NCBI GenBank assembly: GCA_013368315.1
Contig: JAACJM010000115.1
Coordinates: forward strand, 62,001-126,000
Direction of reading: 5' to 3'
Length of the DNA stretch: 64,000 nucleotides
Source of the DNA: Tetrapyrgos nigripes
Taxonomy: Eukaryota > Basidiomycota > Agaricomycetes > Agaricales > Campanellaceae
A model generated the notes under the pieces. It did no database searches. It was given only the letters and a program-made list of their open reading frames with translations, and was not told where the DNA came from. Positions 10,878 through 19,965 of this stretch are shown in pieces (positions within the stretch are counted from its first letter, which is position 1; each line of letters begins with the position of its first letter). A program made the position numbers and the translations under genes.

Positions 10878-12653
10878 GCTAGCACTTTCTGTATTTTCAC
10901 TTGCATGTCAAAAAATTGTCCAAATGACATACCATTTTAAATCAGTCATATCTCCATGAGTTTTAAGCCAAATAAGACAAAACAGACAGAATATTGTAGC
11001 GTTTATCAAGAGCTTTCTGCCCATCACTGACCACATTTTAATATCTCTACTCAGTATTGCTTAAATTGGCAATCTTTCCAAAAATGCGAAACATGTGGAC
11101 AATTTTTTGACCCACTGTATGTCACTGCATCGGAGTGCACGTATACAAATACACTGCATGTGTCACACAAAATTCCCACCAGCTGTCAGGAAGACACGCG
11201 TGTTTGCGCATCGCCTCAGCCTTATCCATTATAGTGCGCATGAGGCGCTCAGCACGACCATTTTGTTGGGGGGTGTATGGTGTGCTTTGAAGGATCTTGA
11301 TGCCTTTGTCTTTCAACATTTCAATGAAGGCACCTTTGATATATTCTCCCCCTGCATTGGACATCCATTGTTCGACTTTAGACTTGTATTGATTCTCAAC
11401 CATGGCGAGCCATTGGCGAGTTACATGAACCGACGTTTTCTTGTTGTTCAACAGAAAAGCCCATGCGTTAGATGTAAAGTCATCCAAAAAGATTATCATG
11501 TAATTGAATTTGTGGTACGATTCAGTGGGGAATTCTTTAAGATCCGAATGGATTAATTCAAAGGGACGCGACGCCTGTCTTTCTGATGGTGGATAAACTC
11601 GTTGTGGTGTTTTACCTTCGAGACATCTGCAGCAAATCGGTGGTTGCAAAGGAATATTGAATTCTGGCCAGCCGTCAGTATGTGTTCGAAGATGTTTGAG
11701 AACATCACGAGAAGGGTGACCTGCGCATTGATGTGCTAAGTCAAAATTTATTTCGTAAATCATAGCGTCTGCCAAGGAGGCGACGTCAGTTTTAGTGTGA
11801 GGAAGATAGTAAATGGTATCTTCCGGTGATCGTTTGGTAAATGTCAACCAGTGACAATGCATTGCATTTCCATCTACATCTGTCACTTTGTCATGTTTCA
11901 TTAGCATGATCATTTTGTCTGATCCATGAACTGTCACTCTGTCTGACTGTAGAAATGTGCCAAGTGACAGTAATCGTTGAATTAGATCGGCAACATAGTA
12001 AACAGGGGCAACTTTGAAATAATGAGCTCCTTGTTGTATGATGACAGTACCAGCGGTGTTTGTTTTTGTAACTTCATTTGCAGTTTGAATGGAGATTGGA
12101 TCTACTTTGTGTGACTCAACAAAGTCGGTTAAGTCAAAAGTATAATGGGCAGATGCTCCAGAGTCGAGTAACCAGGCGTTGTCATAATGTTTCTGGTTGA
12201 TGAGAGTATTCTTTCCCTTGCAATTCACACAAGATGAATAATAAGTCCCACAGGGACATAATATATTTGGTACATTATAAATAGAGGGGCTAATAGAGCC
12301 CAGAGGAGCGGTATGTATAAATATGTTACAAGCATGTGATAATAATAAATCACATGTGACTGGGCTCATCATCTGCACTGTATGGGATGTGTCAGACACT
12401 CTATTCACAATGGAAGAGAAAGAGGGTGTGGCGTACCTGTAGTACCTGCCATCATTCCAACCCTCAGAAATAATCTCCTCTTCAGAGTCAGACCCGAGGG
12501 ATATAACGTCCATATCCGGAGAACTCGACGGTGGTGTTTTGAGGCCCGGCATCGAGTCGGCACCCGAGTTGGAAGCACTGGGGGACGTGGAGATTTCCTC
12601 GAAGAATGGGGTTACCGACCGCGCCTGGCTCCACCCCGATGAATTGGAGGCGC

Positions 12654-13220
12654 TCATCTGGTCGAGGTCCCATCGATTTCCTCAAGGCTCTCGTTGTACT
12701 CCCTGTCAAACTCCCCCGAATACCACCTTTGGGTCATCTCGTCGCTGACCATTTGAAGACACTCTGCGAGCGTTTTGTGGTTGGGGTTGACGTTCTCTTT
12801 GTCGGAATCCCCCATGTCGACAAGACTGGCCTCCCACATTCTGAGGCGCTTGGTGGACTCCTCCTTTTCCTTTTGGAACTCCTCTGAGTCCATACTCCCC
12901 ACATTGGAAATGAGGCTGTCTGACAGCCTGTCGTCCTCCTTGGCCATTTCGGCATCGTCGTCCATTCCCATGCATTTGTCCTTCTTCCACCCAAAGTTGT
13001 TCCACGCCTCCTCTTGCTGTGGAGTACCCCAGTTGGTGGCACCCCAACCGTCGGAAGCGGGTTGTTTGTCAGTGGCGTCAGTTTGATGGAAACCATCAGG
13101 GTAGGGGGCGACGAGGTTTTGCCAATAGTATCGTTCCATGAAAGAACAACCGTCGGAGATAATGGAAGGACGAGGGAGAGTGTCAAGTCCATGCAGATAC
13201 CCAATGCTAGGAAACATCAA
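12654..13220 (-). CDS. Unrecognised acidic ORF between copia gag and pol
   Basis: An uninterrupted frame of 188 codons in a frame different from gag and pol, overlapping the pol start by the four bases ATGA. The product is rich in Asp, Glu, Trp and Asn, with tracts such as DGWGATNWGTPQQEEAW and KEKEESTKRLRMWEASL, and a KEN-like stretch SDKENVNPN. I recognise no domain. It lies where a copia element normally passes straight from the gag zinc knuckle to protease, so it may be an extra element gene, captured host sequence, or the tail of a decayed gag. It has no stop codons although neighbouring frames do. The frame stays open upstream to about 13310, so an earlier start is possible. Confidence 0.5.
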   Translation of the reverse strand: MMFPSIGYLHGLDTLPRPSIISDGCSFMERYYWQNLVAPYPDGFHQTDATDKQPASDGWGATNWGTPQQEEAWNNFGWKKDKCMGMDDDAEMAKEDDRLSDSLISNVGSMDSEEFQKEKEESTKRLRMWEASLVDMGDSDKENVNPNHKTLAECLQMVSDEMTQRWYSGEFDREYNESLEEIDGTSTR

Positions 13221-13587
13221 GGACCCGGATGGAAGTCTTGAGTGGATTGGATGGAGATTCCGAGTGGATCCAGATAGGAAAGAGCTTATAAAGATAAATA
13301 GGGATTTCAGTCAGAAAGACTGGGAAGCTCTAGGGAACCATCGAGGAAGGATAGGAGACCAGCTTTGTCGATTTTGCACTTAAGCTATCTACTACAAACT
13401 TTCTAGCTTAAGTACTACTTCGGAGAGCATAGGAATTAGATAGGAAAGGATCAGAAATGAAGGGAAATATAACTATGGCAGGAAAGGTGAAGGGGAACAC
13501 CTTATAAGGAAAGTGGAGCTATGAGATATGGATTGGAGATGAATCGGATATGAATCAGAAATGAAGGTGTGAATAAGGAAAAGGGAA

Positions 13588-13745
13588 AAGATCGGAAAGC
13601 AATAGGAAAGTAATGGAAACTAAGACTGTACCGGAAAGTCATAGGAAAGTACTGGAAAATAAGACTGTACCGGAAAGTCATAGGAAAGTACAGGAAAGTA
13701 AAAGGGTACCGGAAAGCCATAGGAAAGTACAGGAAAGTGCATAGA
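13588..13745. repeat. 39-bp minisatellite inside copia element
   Basis: About four copies of a 39-bp unit (GTACCGGAAAGTCATAGGAA and on); successive GTACCGG starts are at 13628, 13667 and 13706, with a divergent copy before. The unit is 13 codons long, so the minus-strand frame encodes a repeating peptide of the type FPMTFRYSLIFQY. It lies between gag and the acidic ORF. Confidence 0.8.
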
Positions 13746-14907
13746 TCTTACAGAGAGAGGTAGAGGTAGAGGCTTTGGAATGAGACATGTGTGCTAGCTC
13801 AAGGTCTTTGAGGAGCTCACCGGTTGGCTTAATCCCATTGTTACAAGCAGTTTTAAAGGCATTCTGAACAGATGAGAAAAATCCGTCAAAAGGCTTTACT
13901 GACTCGCTAAAGAATGGTTTACACACATCTTTGGTAGAGGGCTCTGTGACCGTAATGGTCGGAGCTTCCTTGAAGAACTTTGCCGCATGTATGACATGTG
14001 AGTGTCCTAACTTAATAGGACCCATGCTTTGGGCTTGTTGCTTCTGGCGTTTTCCACAGCCTCACCAGTTACCACGTCCTCGGCCTTTGCCTCTCTAAGC
14101 GCTGCTGCCGCCTTTATGGCGCTGCTGCTGCTGTTCCTCAAAGACAGGAGGTTTGCCTTTGCGTTTGATCGCTGTGATTTTAGTGGCGTTAGCGGATTGA
14201 AGTTTCTTTCCACCACGAGCTTCCCAGGTGTTGACGACCTGAGTACGAAGATCATCTAGGGATCCATCTTCGAAGGCGTCAATATCATCCTGAGTTTCTT
14301 TGGCAATGACATAGCCATAGATATCAGAGGGAAGTTTGTTGATAACGATCATGTACTGAAGATATAAGGGGATAGCCATATTTACGCCAGCATTATTGAT
14401 TCAAGTGAGGTACATTTTGATGAGATCAATTGCGGCGCCAGGATGGGCGTTACGTGGGATCTCGACGTTCATAGCACGCTTGAAGTTCTGAAAGATTTCA
14501 GCAGCTCCAGGTTTACCGTAGAGATCTTTGAGTGTTCCCCACATTCTTTTGGCGGTAGTGATATCCTCGAGTTTCATACCAATAGCTTGAGAGACACAGA
14601 GTTTGATAACTCCCATGGCCTTGTCGTTATCTTTGTCCCAGTCGGCTGTACTGCTGGTGGCAGCAGTGGTAAATTGGGTAGGAGATGCTTCTTCAGTAGC
14701 TCCTCCTGCGGCAGCACCAGCAGTGGTACCAGCTGGAGCAGTGGGGGCAGGAGCTGGAGTAATTTCAATATCTCTGGGATGAGGGGTATTGAGGACATAT
14801 GCGATGCCCTGAGATTGGAGCCAAGATTTGGACTTGCTGGCCCAAAGGGTATAGTTCGGTCCAGTGAGTTCTGGAACGGTGGACATGAAGCTTGATCTGG
14901 AAGACAT
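13678..14907 (-). pseudogene. gag: Copia gag, broken by three in-frame stops
   Basis: Capsid polyprotein. The probable start is MSSRSSFMSTVPELTGPNYT at 14907, with the typical copia gag opening PNYTLWASKSKSWL. The gag core has AKRMWGTLKDLYGK and, after a stop, LYLQYMIVINKLPSDIYG. The C-terminal Gly/Arg-rich stretch GKGRGRG and GHSHVIHAAKFF mark the nucleic-acid-binding end, but a clean CCHC knuckle is not visible. All pieces share one frame, which is also the pol frame. In-frame stops are TGA at 14401-14403, TAG at 14095-14097 and TGA at 14062-14064. The frame runs into the 39-bp minisatellite rather than directly into protease. Confidence 0.8.
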
Positions 14908-15216
14908 TTCAAATGTGATCTGGGGATATAATCGATCTTTCAGCATAACATCCTATATGCAAGATAAGTGGCGGCGTTAAGGACGTGCCATGAAATAAAT
15001 GAAAGCTGCGGCTAGCGCGCTTATGACAGTGATTATCCCCAGTGTGCATTATACCAGCTTGCAGCCATGAAGGTGCTACTGAGCACATACAGCAGCCATA
15101 AAGGCGCATGTAAAGAACTTCTGCCACAGAGGGTGATGTTTAAGCAGCCGCAGGGGTGCTACCAGGTATTACGCAGTCTAGGACGGCTGCCAGTGATGGC
15201 GCGATGTCCAGGGCTT

Positions 15217-15231
15217 GCGGGGCCCATAACC
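15217..15231 (-). other. Copia primer binding site (initiator tRNA-Met anticodon arm type)
   Basis: Directly inside the 5' LTR, the minus strand reads GGTTATGGGCCCCGC. This nearly matches the complement of the anticodon arm of eukaryotic initiator tRNA-Met rather than a tRNA 3' end. The same kind of site is known in Drosophila copia, which is primed by an internally cleaved half-tRNA. Confidence 0.65.
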
Positions 15232-15516
15232 TGTTGAGCAGGCTATGTTCTATATACATAGCAGCAACTGCATACTTACCTGGGGATGTAAAAGTGCTTG
15301 TTAGAGCGGTTTTGTTAGAGGTTAAGAGCGATGAGCAGTAAGGGAAATCCTTGTTTTTGTAGGGCAATCTACGAGCCCTTATATACTGTTCTAGATAGTA
15401 CATGTGACTACTTATCTAAGAACTTCTAATGTACAGTAAGCGTAACTAACTAGATTACTATCTAATCTATATCTAATCTAGTGTTGATGGCTGCTTACTA
15501 ATTTACCAATTCAACA
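15232..15516 (-). repeat. Copia 5' LTR
   Basis: 285 bp with TG...CA ends, four transitions away from the 3' LTR. As the element is transcribed leftwards, this copy holds the active promoter. A TATATAAG box reads on the minus strand at about 15378-15386. Confidence 0.95.
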
Positions 15517-15563
15517 TGTTTAAGACGCTGATGAAGCCTTTTCCTATGAGGATATATCTGTGC
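15517..15563. repeat. Host direct repeat, right half, including copia target duplication
   Basis: This continues the block broken at 6538. TGTTT at 15517-15521 is the second copy of the target site duplication. The rest (AAGACGCTGATGAAGCC and on) matches 16515-16557. Confidence 0.8.
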
Positions 15564-16350
15564 TAAGGCTGCAACCAAATACTATTAATTACTGTTATAA
15601 CAGGTTAATAACATGTTAATTACTTAACATGTTATGCCTGAGTCCAGTAACAGGTTTTAACTGTTATAACCTGTTATAACTGCTTAGTCTCAATTTGGCC
15701 CAGGGAGCTGAAAATAAGCTGTTTCAGACATATTCATACCTCTTCAGTACCTGAATAAAGACAACCTCACCTGTCAGAGTACCAATTACTAACCTGCAAG
15801 AGTATTCCACCATCAAGAGCTAGTCTTGGAAAGCTTACAAAGACTCTTCCTTCACCAATCCTTCACCTTCTGCCAACTTATTGCAGTGAGGGTGCTCTAA
15901 GCTAGGTCTGAGCATGCTAAGTATGTAAATAAATAAAGAATCTTGCTTTTTGGGTGGTAATGTAGTCATGGATTGCACTGAGGACGTATTGACAGGCAAG
16001 CATGGGGTGGTAACAGTGACACTCCTGAAAAAGATGGATTTTCAGGACAGAAGGAGCCTGCATAAATACTATCTGAAATGAGGGAGAGGGGAGATGGTTA
16101 TGTGAAAGGAAAACTCCACATGTACACTGTAGATGAGTGGTTAAGTCAGAAACAAGACTATTGTAAAGTATAAAAACAGATTCAGTTGAAAATGGGCTCT
16201 GAAGATTATCAGCAGATGGAAATTTGAGTCAAAAAAAGTGCACATAGGGAACTAGTTAGTAACTAGTTATGACTGGTTATAACATATTAAAACCTGTTAC
16301 CTGTTAATTATGCTCCAAGGCATAACAGTATTTAATAGGTTGCGGCCTTA
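15564..16350. mobile_element. Non-autonomous DNA element with inverted ends (MITE-like)
   Basis: A 787-bp segment with ends TAAGGCTGCAACC and, inverted, TAAGGCCGCAACC, both followed by subterminal palindromic tracts built from AACAGGTTA and TTATAACCTG. No open frame of interest lies inside. A clear target duplication was not found, so the superfamily is undecided. It lies directly beside the host repeat. Confidence 0.6.
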
Positions 16351-16424
16351 AATTCTGTGCCCTTTGACGTCTTTCAATGGTTGTTCGAACTTGAAACTTG
16401 ACCTTCTGACCTTCCGCAACTCGT

Positions 16425-16557
16425 TCATTGTCCGCAACATTACATCTGTGTGCAGCTATCGTTCAGTCAGTCTGAAGATGCGTCCCAAATTAGGCTGATG
16501 AGATGTATGCTTAAGACGCCGATGAAGCCTTTTCCTATGAGGATATATCTGTGCGTC
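16425..16557. repeat. Host direct repeat, uninterrupted copy
   Basis: The second copy of the roughly 130-bp block whose other copy is split by the copia element. It ends at the same GATATATCTGTGC. It shows the pre-insertion sequence and differs by several substitutions. Confidence 0.8.
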
Positions 16558-17054
16558 TTGTTCTATTCTGGTTCAAGTCTCGAATTCATCTTTGTCTGTA
16601 CAGGTGCTTCCAACCGCAGGTAACTACGCTCAAGGTGAAGGTATCTAAAAACACTTGCCCTATTTTTTGTCGCCCTGCCACAACGCCCTTCGCTGTTGGC
16701 TGGCGTTGCTCTGCGAATGTCCAAATAAGGATGGATTTCTTGAAGCGCATATCTCGGCTTTCCCATTGTACATTTGTGATTGTGGTTGTATCTGAGCGGC
16801 TCGTTCTGACCAGGCTCAGCGAGTCAGGACAACTCGTGCATACTTAATTACCAGCCATACTTTTGTCAAGATTTACTGTGTATTATTGATTGCTTGCTAC
16901 ATATGTACCTGTCCTTTAGCTCATTGCTGACTGAACAAGAATTATGAAGTGCCCCTGAGTGCGCGCTTTTGTCCGCTACCACCACCCTCTAATCCACATT
17001 CCTATCACAACTCCGTTCGTTTCTGTTTTTCATTGCTAATCTTGCAAACGACGA
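16558..17054. other. Gene-free stretch upstream of the membrane protein gene
   Basis: One plus-strand frame of 98 codons (16551-16847) shows no recognisable family or splicing pattern. The last 150 bases are pyrimidine-rich, as expected for a fungal promoter and 5' UTR of the gene starting at 17055. Confidence 0.4.
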
Positions 17055-18974
17055 ATGCCTGGTCTGCGTCTGCTGTTCACAGCAGCGGGTACGGCATTGT
17101 TGCTTGGTATACCCTCCGTAAATGGCGACGATGACCCTAGAACTCCAAGACAAACGCGTACACAGTACAACATCAACTACAGACAGGTCGTTCCTGGCCC
17201 TCCAGACGCTGCTGCACCCGCTCCTTTAGCACCAGCACCCGCTACAAGTAGCAGCTACAACTATTGGTGGCCATATCCTCCCGGCGGCGTCGCAACATCA
17301 TCGTCAAGCCTTGCCCTCCCAAACACAACGCCTTTGGTAGAAACACTTTCTCTCGGTATCACGCCTTCGTCAGTCACCAGTGACTCTATCCCGGGTGCCG
17401 CTTCCAGCTCCAGCTCCAGCTCCATCTCCAATACGTCTTCCGCCCTTTCCACGACCCATTCTTCAGTCAGAAGCAGTGCGGTTTCTCCACCATCTCCCAT
17501 TGCTTCTCATAGCCACGGTCATGCGACTTCTCAAAATTCCAACAAAATTATGATGATTCTCGTTCCTGTCCTCGCCGTCATCGCTGTTATTCTGGCAAGT
17601 CTAGTCGCTTGGATCGCCTGGGGCTGTCTTACTCGGAAACCCCATTTGGCCGAGTACAACAACGACGGCGAGCCTATTCCTCGAAGACGGGGTTGGAGGA
17701 GAAGACGAGGGCGCCGTAGCGAACTAGAGATAGGAGGTCCTACTTATTGTGCAAGTCCCTCTGAAGCAGAGCCTGCTACTCTTGATGGAGAACGTATCTT
17801 CTTTGACAAGAAGGCGAGGTTAGGAGAAGATGGGGAGGACTGGCGTGGAACGGACTACGATGAAGAAAAACACCCTGGTGTTCTGGTCCAAGATGATGAT
17901 AATGAGCCAGAGCTGGTAAATGCTCACCTCATGCCTCCTTCTACCCACTCGAGGACATCAAAAGCAAAATCCATTGCGTCATCTGCACACAGCAAGACCC
18001 GTTCCTTCCGTCTTCACAGTACTTCTCGTTCTCGTGGACTGTCTAGGTGCATAACCCAGAAAACTGCTACCTCAGTCTCAGTATATTCTCAGATCGACGA
18101 CGATGACTATGACTACGATGTCGAGGATGATAATGATGAAGAAGGTCATGGTCAAGACCGCGTAACCTGTAGTAACAAGGATAGCAACAACAAACTCGCA
18201 GATCAAATCTCCTTCCTAGAAGACTACGAAAGCGGTTTTGATCCTCGTTCTCCACGCTTCAAACCCAAGGACAAATACCAGCTTCAAGATACCCCCATTT
18301 CCAAGCCCCAATCAAGTATCGGCTCCAGTCCTAACAAGCGAGTTGTATCGGTCTCTCGTCGTCGTACCCGTCCAAACGGTCATGCTCGTACTGATTCCGA
18401 CTTTTATCTCGATGATGTCGGTGTGTCCGGTTCGCCAGGCGGTGACCTGAGTCGGACGGCTACTACTGCTACGACCCTCACTACTCGTACGTTTGCCAGC
18501 ACGCGTACGGGAGCTGGGTTTAGGATTTTAGAGGGCTCGCCTCTACCCACTCCCGCCATTAGCCCAGGTCCTAGTAGGGCTGCTAGCCCACCCGCAATGG
18601 GTGCTGGCACGAGTTCTGGCTCTGGCTCTAAATTCGGCCGTGGTGGTTTCTTCTGGAATAACACACCATCGACGACTGTTGCTTCCAAGAATGATCACTA
18701 CACCGCTCTACCTCAGCGTAGTAGAAGTCGCAGCCCGACAAAGTCAGGGTCAGGTGGTCGGTCAGTGAAGGAAACGAAGGTCCAGGATTCTCCTTTTCGG
18801 CGTAGTGATGGCAGTGATAGTAGTGGTAGTGGGCCTCGCTCGGGGGATGGTACCAAACCTGACTCTTGCTCCCCGACGAAGGATAGGAATCGGCAATGGC
18901 GTCGTGCTTTGCCGAGTAGTCCTCCACAGCTTACCAGTCCGAATTTGGCTGGGGAGTTGTGCTTCAGTCCGTGA
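17055..18974 (+). CDS. Ser-rich single-pass type I membrane protein, 639 aa
   Basis: Intronless frame with a likely signal peptide (MPGLRLLFTAAGTALLLG, cleavage after SVNG), a Ser/Thr/Pro-rich outer region of about 140 residues with runs of Ser, and one hydrophobic span (IMMILVPVLAVIAVILASLV, residues about 165-190). A basic stop-transfer segment (RRRGWRRRRGRR) and a long cytoplasmic tail follow. The tail is disordered, rich in Ser and Arg, and has an acidic patch DDDDYDYDVEDDNDEEG. This outline resembles fungal mid2/wall-sensor-like or SKG6/AXL2-like surface proteins, but no conserved domain is visible, so the role is unknown. Glycosylation of the outer region is likely by analogy. Following genes are on the opposite strand. 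Confidence 0.8.
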   Translation: MPGLRLLFTAAGTALLLGIPSVNGDDDPRTPRQTRTQYNINYRQVVPGPPDAAAPAPLAPAPATSSSYNYWWPYPPGGVATSSSSLALPNTTPLVETLSLGITPSSVTSDSIPGAASSSSSSSISNTSSALSTTHSSVRSSAVSPPSPIASHSHGHATSQNSNKIMMILVPVLAVIAVILASLVAWIAWGCLTRKPHLAEYNNDGEPIPRRRGWRRRRGRRSELEIGGPTYCASPSEAEPATLDGERIFFDKKARLGEDGEDWRGTDYDEEKHPGVLVQDDDNEPELVNAHLMPPSTHSRTSKAKSIASSAHSKTRSFRLHSTSRSRGLSRCITQKTATSVSVYSQIDDDDYDYDVEDDNDEEGHGQDRVTCSNKDSNNKLADQISFLEDYESGFDPRSPRFKPKDKYQLQDTPISKPQSSIGSSPNKRVVSVSRRRTRPNGHARTDSDFYLDDVGVSGSPGGDLSRTATTATTLTTRTFASTRTGAGFRILEGSPLPTPAISPGPSRAASPPAMGAGTSSGSGSKFGRGGFFWNNTPSTTVASKNDHYTALPQRSRSRSPTKSGSGGRSVKETKVQDSPFRRSDGSDSSGSGPRSGDGTKPDSCSPTKDRNRQWRRALPSSPPQLTSPNLAGELCFSP

Positions 18975-19652
18975 AGATTGGGTTGTACAGTGGGCTTGAC
19001 CTGGAAGATGGGGGTTGAGTGTTGTCCAGACTTGATGGCGTGCATATGAGTTGTCTGTCAAGTACTTTTTATTTCGACCACGGACACCAAGCATAGTATG
19101 TATACATATATACCCTAATTTATCGTGGATCATGCTACGTCCCTGTGGTGTAAAAAAATCTCTATATTCCAAAGTATGGACAAGATGCAGATACACGATA
19201 AAATCATAATACATGTATTCATTCCAACATGCTATTCCAGGTGAGTATACTCTAGTACTTGATGTATATAGAATACCCATACTTTTATAGCAGACAAGGG
19301 GAAGGAGTCCAAGATCAAACAAACACGAGGTAACGATACAAGTTATCCAAGAGAATCCACAGCTACATAAGGGTTATTGATAACCGAGACTAGTATATTG
19401 AGCCCAATAGGGTTGAGGGAGATGGTGAAAGAAGGAGAGGAGATCAAAGGAGCGATAGGCAGACGCGAAAATCGTAAAGGAGTGGACGTCCTCTGAGTGG
19501 AAGAGGCGCAGTGGCAGGATATTTTCGATGACTCTGGAGTTGGGAGAGAATTGATGAGCATGGTAAGGAATGTAGATCAAAGAACAAGACGTACCTATCA
19601 TCGGAATTGAAGAGACGGCAGTAGCACTTGAAAGACATACATAGTTGACAGA
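18975..19652. other. Convergent 3' flanks, no gene seen
   Basis: Between the 3' end of the membrane protein gene and the 3' end of the secreted peptide gene. Short frames show nothing recognisable. Poly(T)/A-rich runs near 19145 fit 3' UTR sequence. Confidence 0.4.
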
Positions 19653-19965
19653 TTAGAAGCATGCCCAGCGACCACAACCACCGCGTCCTTCAACAGCAGC
19701 GGCAGCACCAGTGTTTACGTCGGTGTTCTCCTCAACCTGCATGAAAGGCACAAGCAATGAGCTGGAAATCCAGAAAAAAAAAACCCAAAAAGACACGTAC
19801 AGGAACGGAGACTTGGACGGAGGGACGTTCGGGAACGGGTGAAGCCAAGGTCGTTAAGACCACTGCGAAACATTTGCACGACGTTGAGAGAGCGAAGGAC
19901 GTCTAGTGGCATGTATAAAACTCACACAAAAGAGGAACCAAAATGATGCTAGACTTGAATTGCAT
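19653..19965 (-). CDS. Small secreted peptide precursor, 61 aa, three exons
   Basis: Exons 19926-19965, 19801-19862 and 19653-19736 (introns GTGAGT...CGCAG and GTACGT...TGCAG) give 186 nt with a stop TAA. The product starts MQFKSSIILVPLLLVLTT, an excellent signal peptide with likely cleavage near LAS-PVPE. A short Pro/Val/Glu-rich linker (PERPSVQVSVPVEEN) and a Gly/Ala tract lead to the C-terminus GRGGCGRWACF. Only two Cys remain, five residues apart, so one disulfide is possible. The Cys spacing does not make a CaaX box, so this is not a mating pheromone of the usual kind. Family unknown; it may be a small effector-like or signalling peptide. An earlier acceptor at 19905 gives a longer variant with a poorer signal sequence. 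Confidence 0.6.

Larger units (their letters stand above)
9491..11117 (+). mobile_element. Tc1/mariner DNA transposon nested in copia integrase
   Basis: The 1627-bp element has inverted ends CAGTGGGTCAAAAA...TTTTTGACCCACTG and TA dinucleotides on both sides (9489-9490, 11118-11119). Terminal inverted repeats are about 210 bp (9491-9700 and 10908-11117) with scattered mismatches. One open transposase gene lies between them. It is inserted in the copia integrase in the opposite orientation. Because it splits the pol frame it arrived after the retrotransposon. Confidence 0.96.
6952..12657 (-). pseudogene. pol: Copia pol (protease, integrase, reverse transcriptase, RNase H), broken by five TGA stops and a Tc1 insertion
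   Basis: Removing the Tc1 element with one TA leaves a single frame of about 1359 codons. Landmarks in order: aspartic protease LLDSGASAHYTF; integrase zinc region ending CCRCLEGK; catalytic core HSDLKEFP, then WMSNAGGEY where the family has SD, then YTPQQNGRAERLM; reverse transcriptase VAKGFSQIEGLDF, LYGLKQAGLAWW and YVDDALF; RNase H DSDWASDP and SSTEAEYMAL; end LGLQFYTS at a TAA. In-frame TGA codons lie at 11122-11124, 9214-9216, 9085-9087, 8971-8973 and 7489-7491. All five could come from CGA by one C-to-T change. The frame is otherwise continuous with no indel seen. The second integrase Asp is Asn (codon at 11356-11358), also explicable by a CpG transition. Confidence 0.92.
6539..15516 (-). 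mobile_element. Ty1/copia LTR retrotransposon, full length but decayed, with nested Tc1 element
   Basis: The element is 8978 bp including a 1627-bp nested Tc1/mariner insertion, and its genes run on the minus strand. Order in coding direction: 5' LTR (15232-15516), primer binding site, gag, an extra region with a minisatellite and an acidic ORF, then protease, integrase, reverse transcriptase and RNase H, polypurine tract, 3' LTR (6539-6823). Integrase before reverse transcriptase is the copia order. The LTRs differ at only four positions, so the insertion is recent. Several in-frame stops make it non-autonomous now. Confidence 0.95.

Noticed and set aside
13588..13745. CRISPR-like array
   Set aside because: The repeats are contiguous 39-bp units without spacers, in a eukaryotic retroelement.
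15564..16350. Solo LTR or TRIM element
   Set aside because: The ends are inverted, not direct, and there is no primer site or polypurine tract.
19653..19700. Mating pheromone precursor
   Set aside because: The short precursor and C-terminal Cys suggested it, but the end is WACF with Cys two from the end, not a CaaX box, and there is a signal peptide, which pheromone precursors lack.
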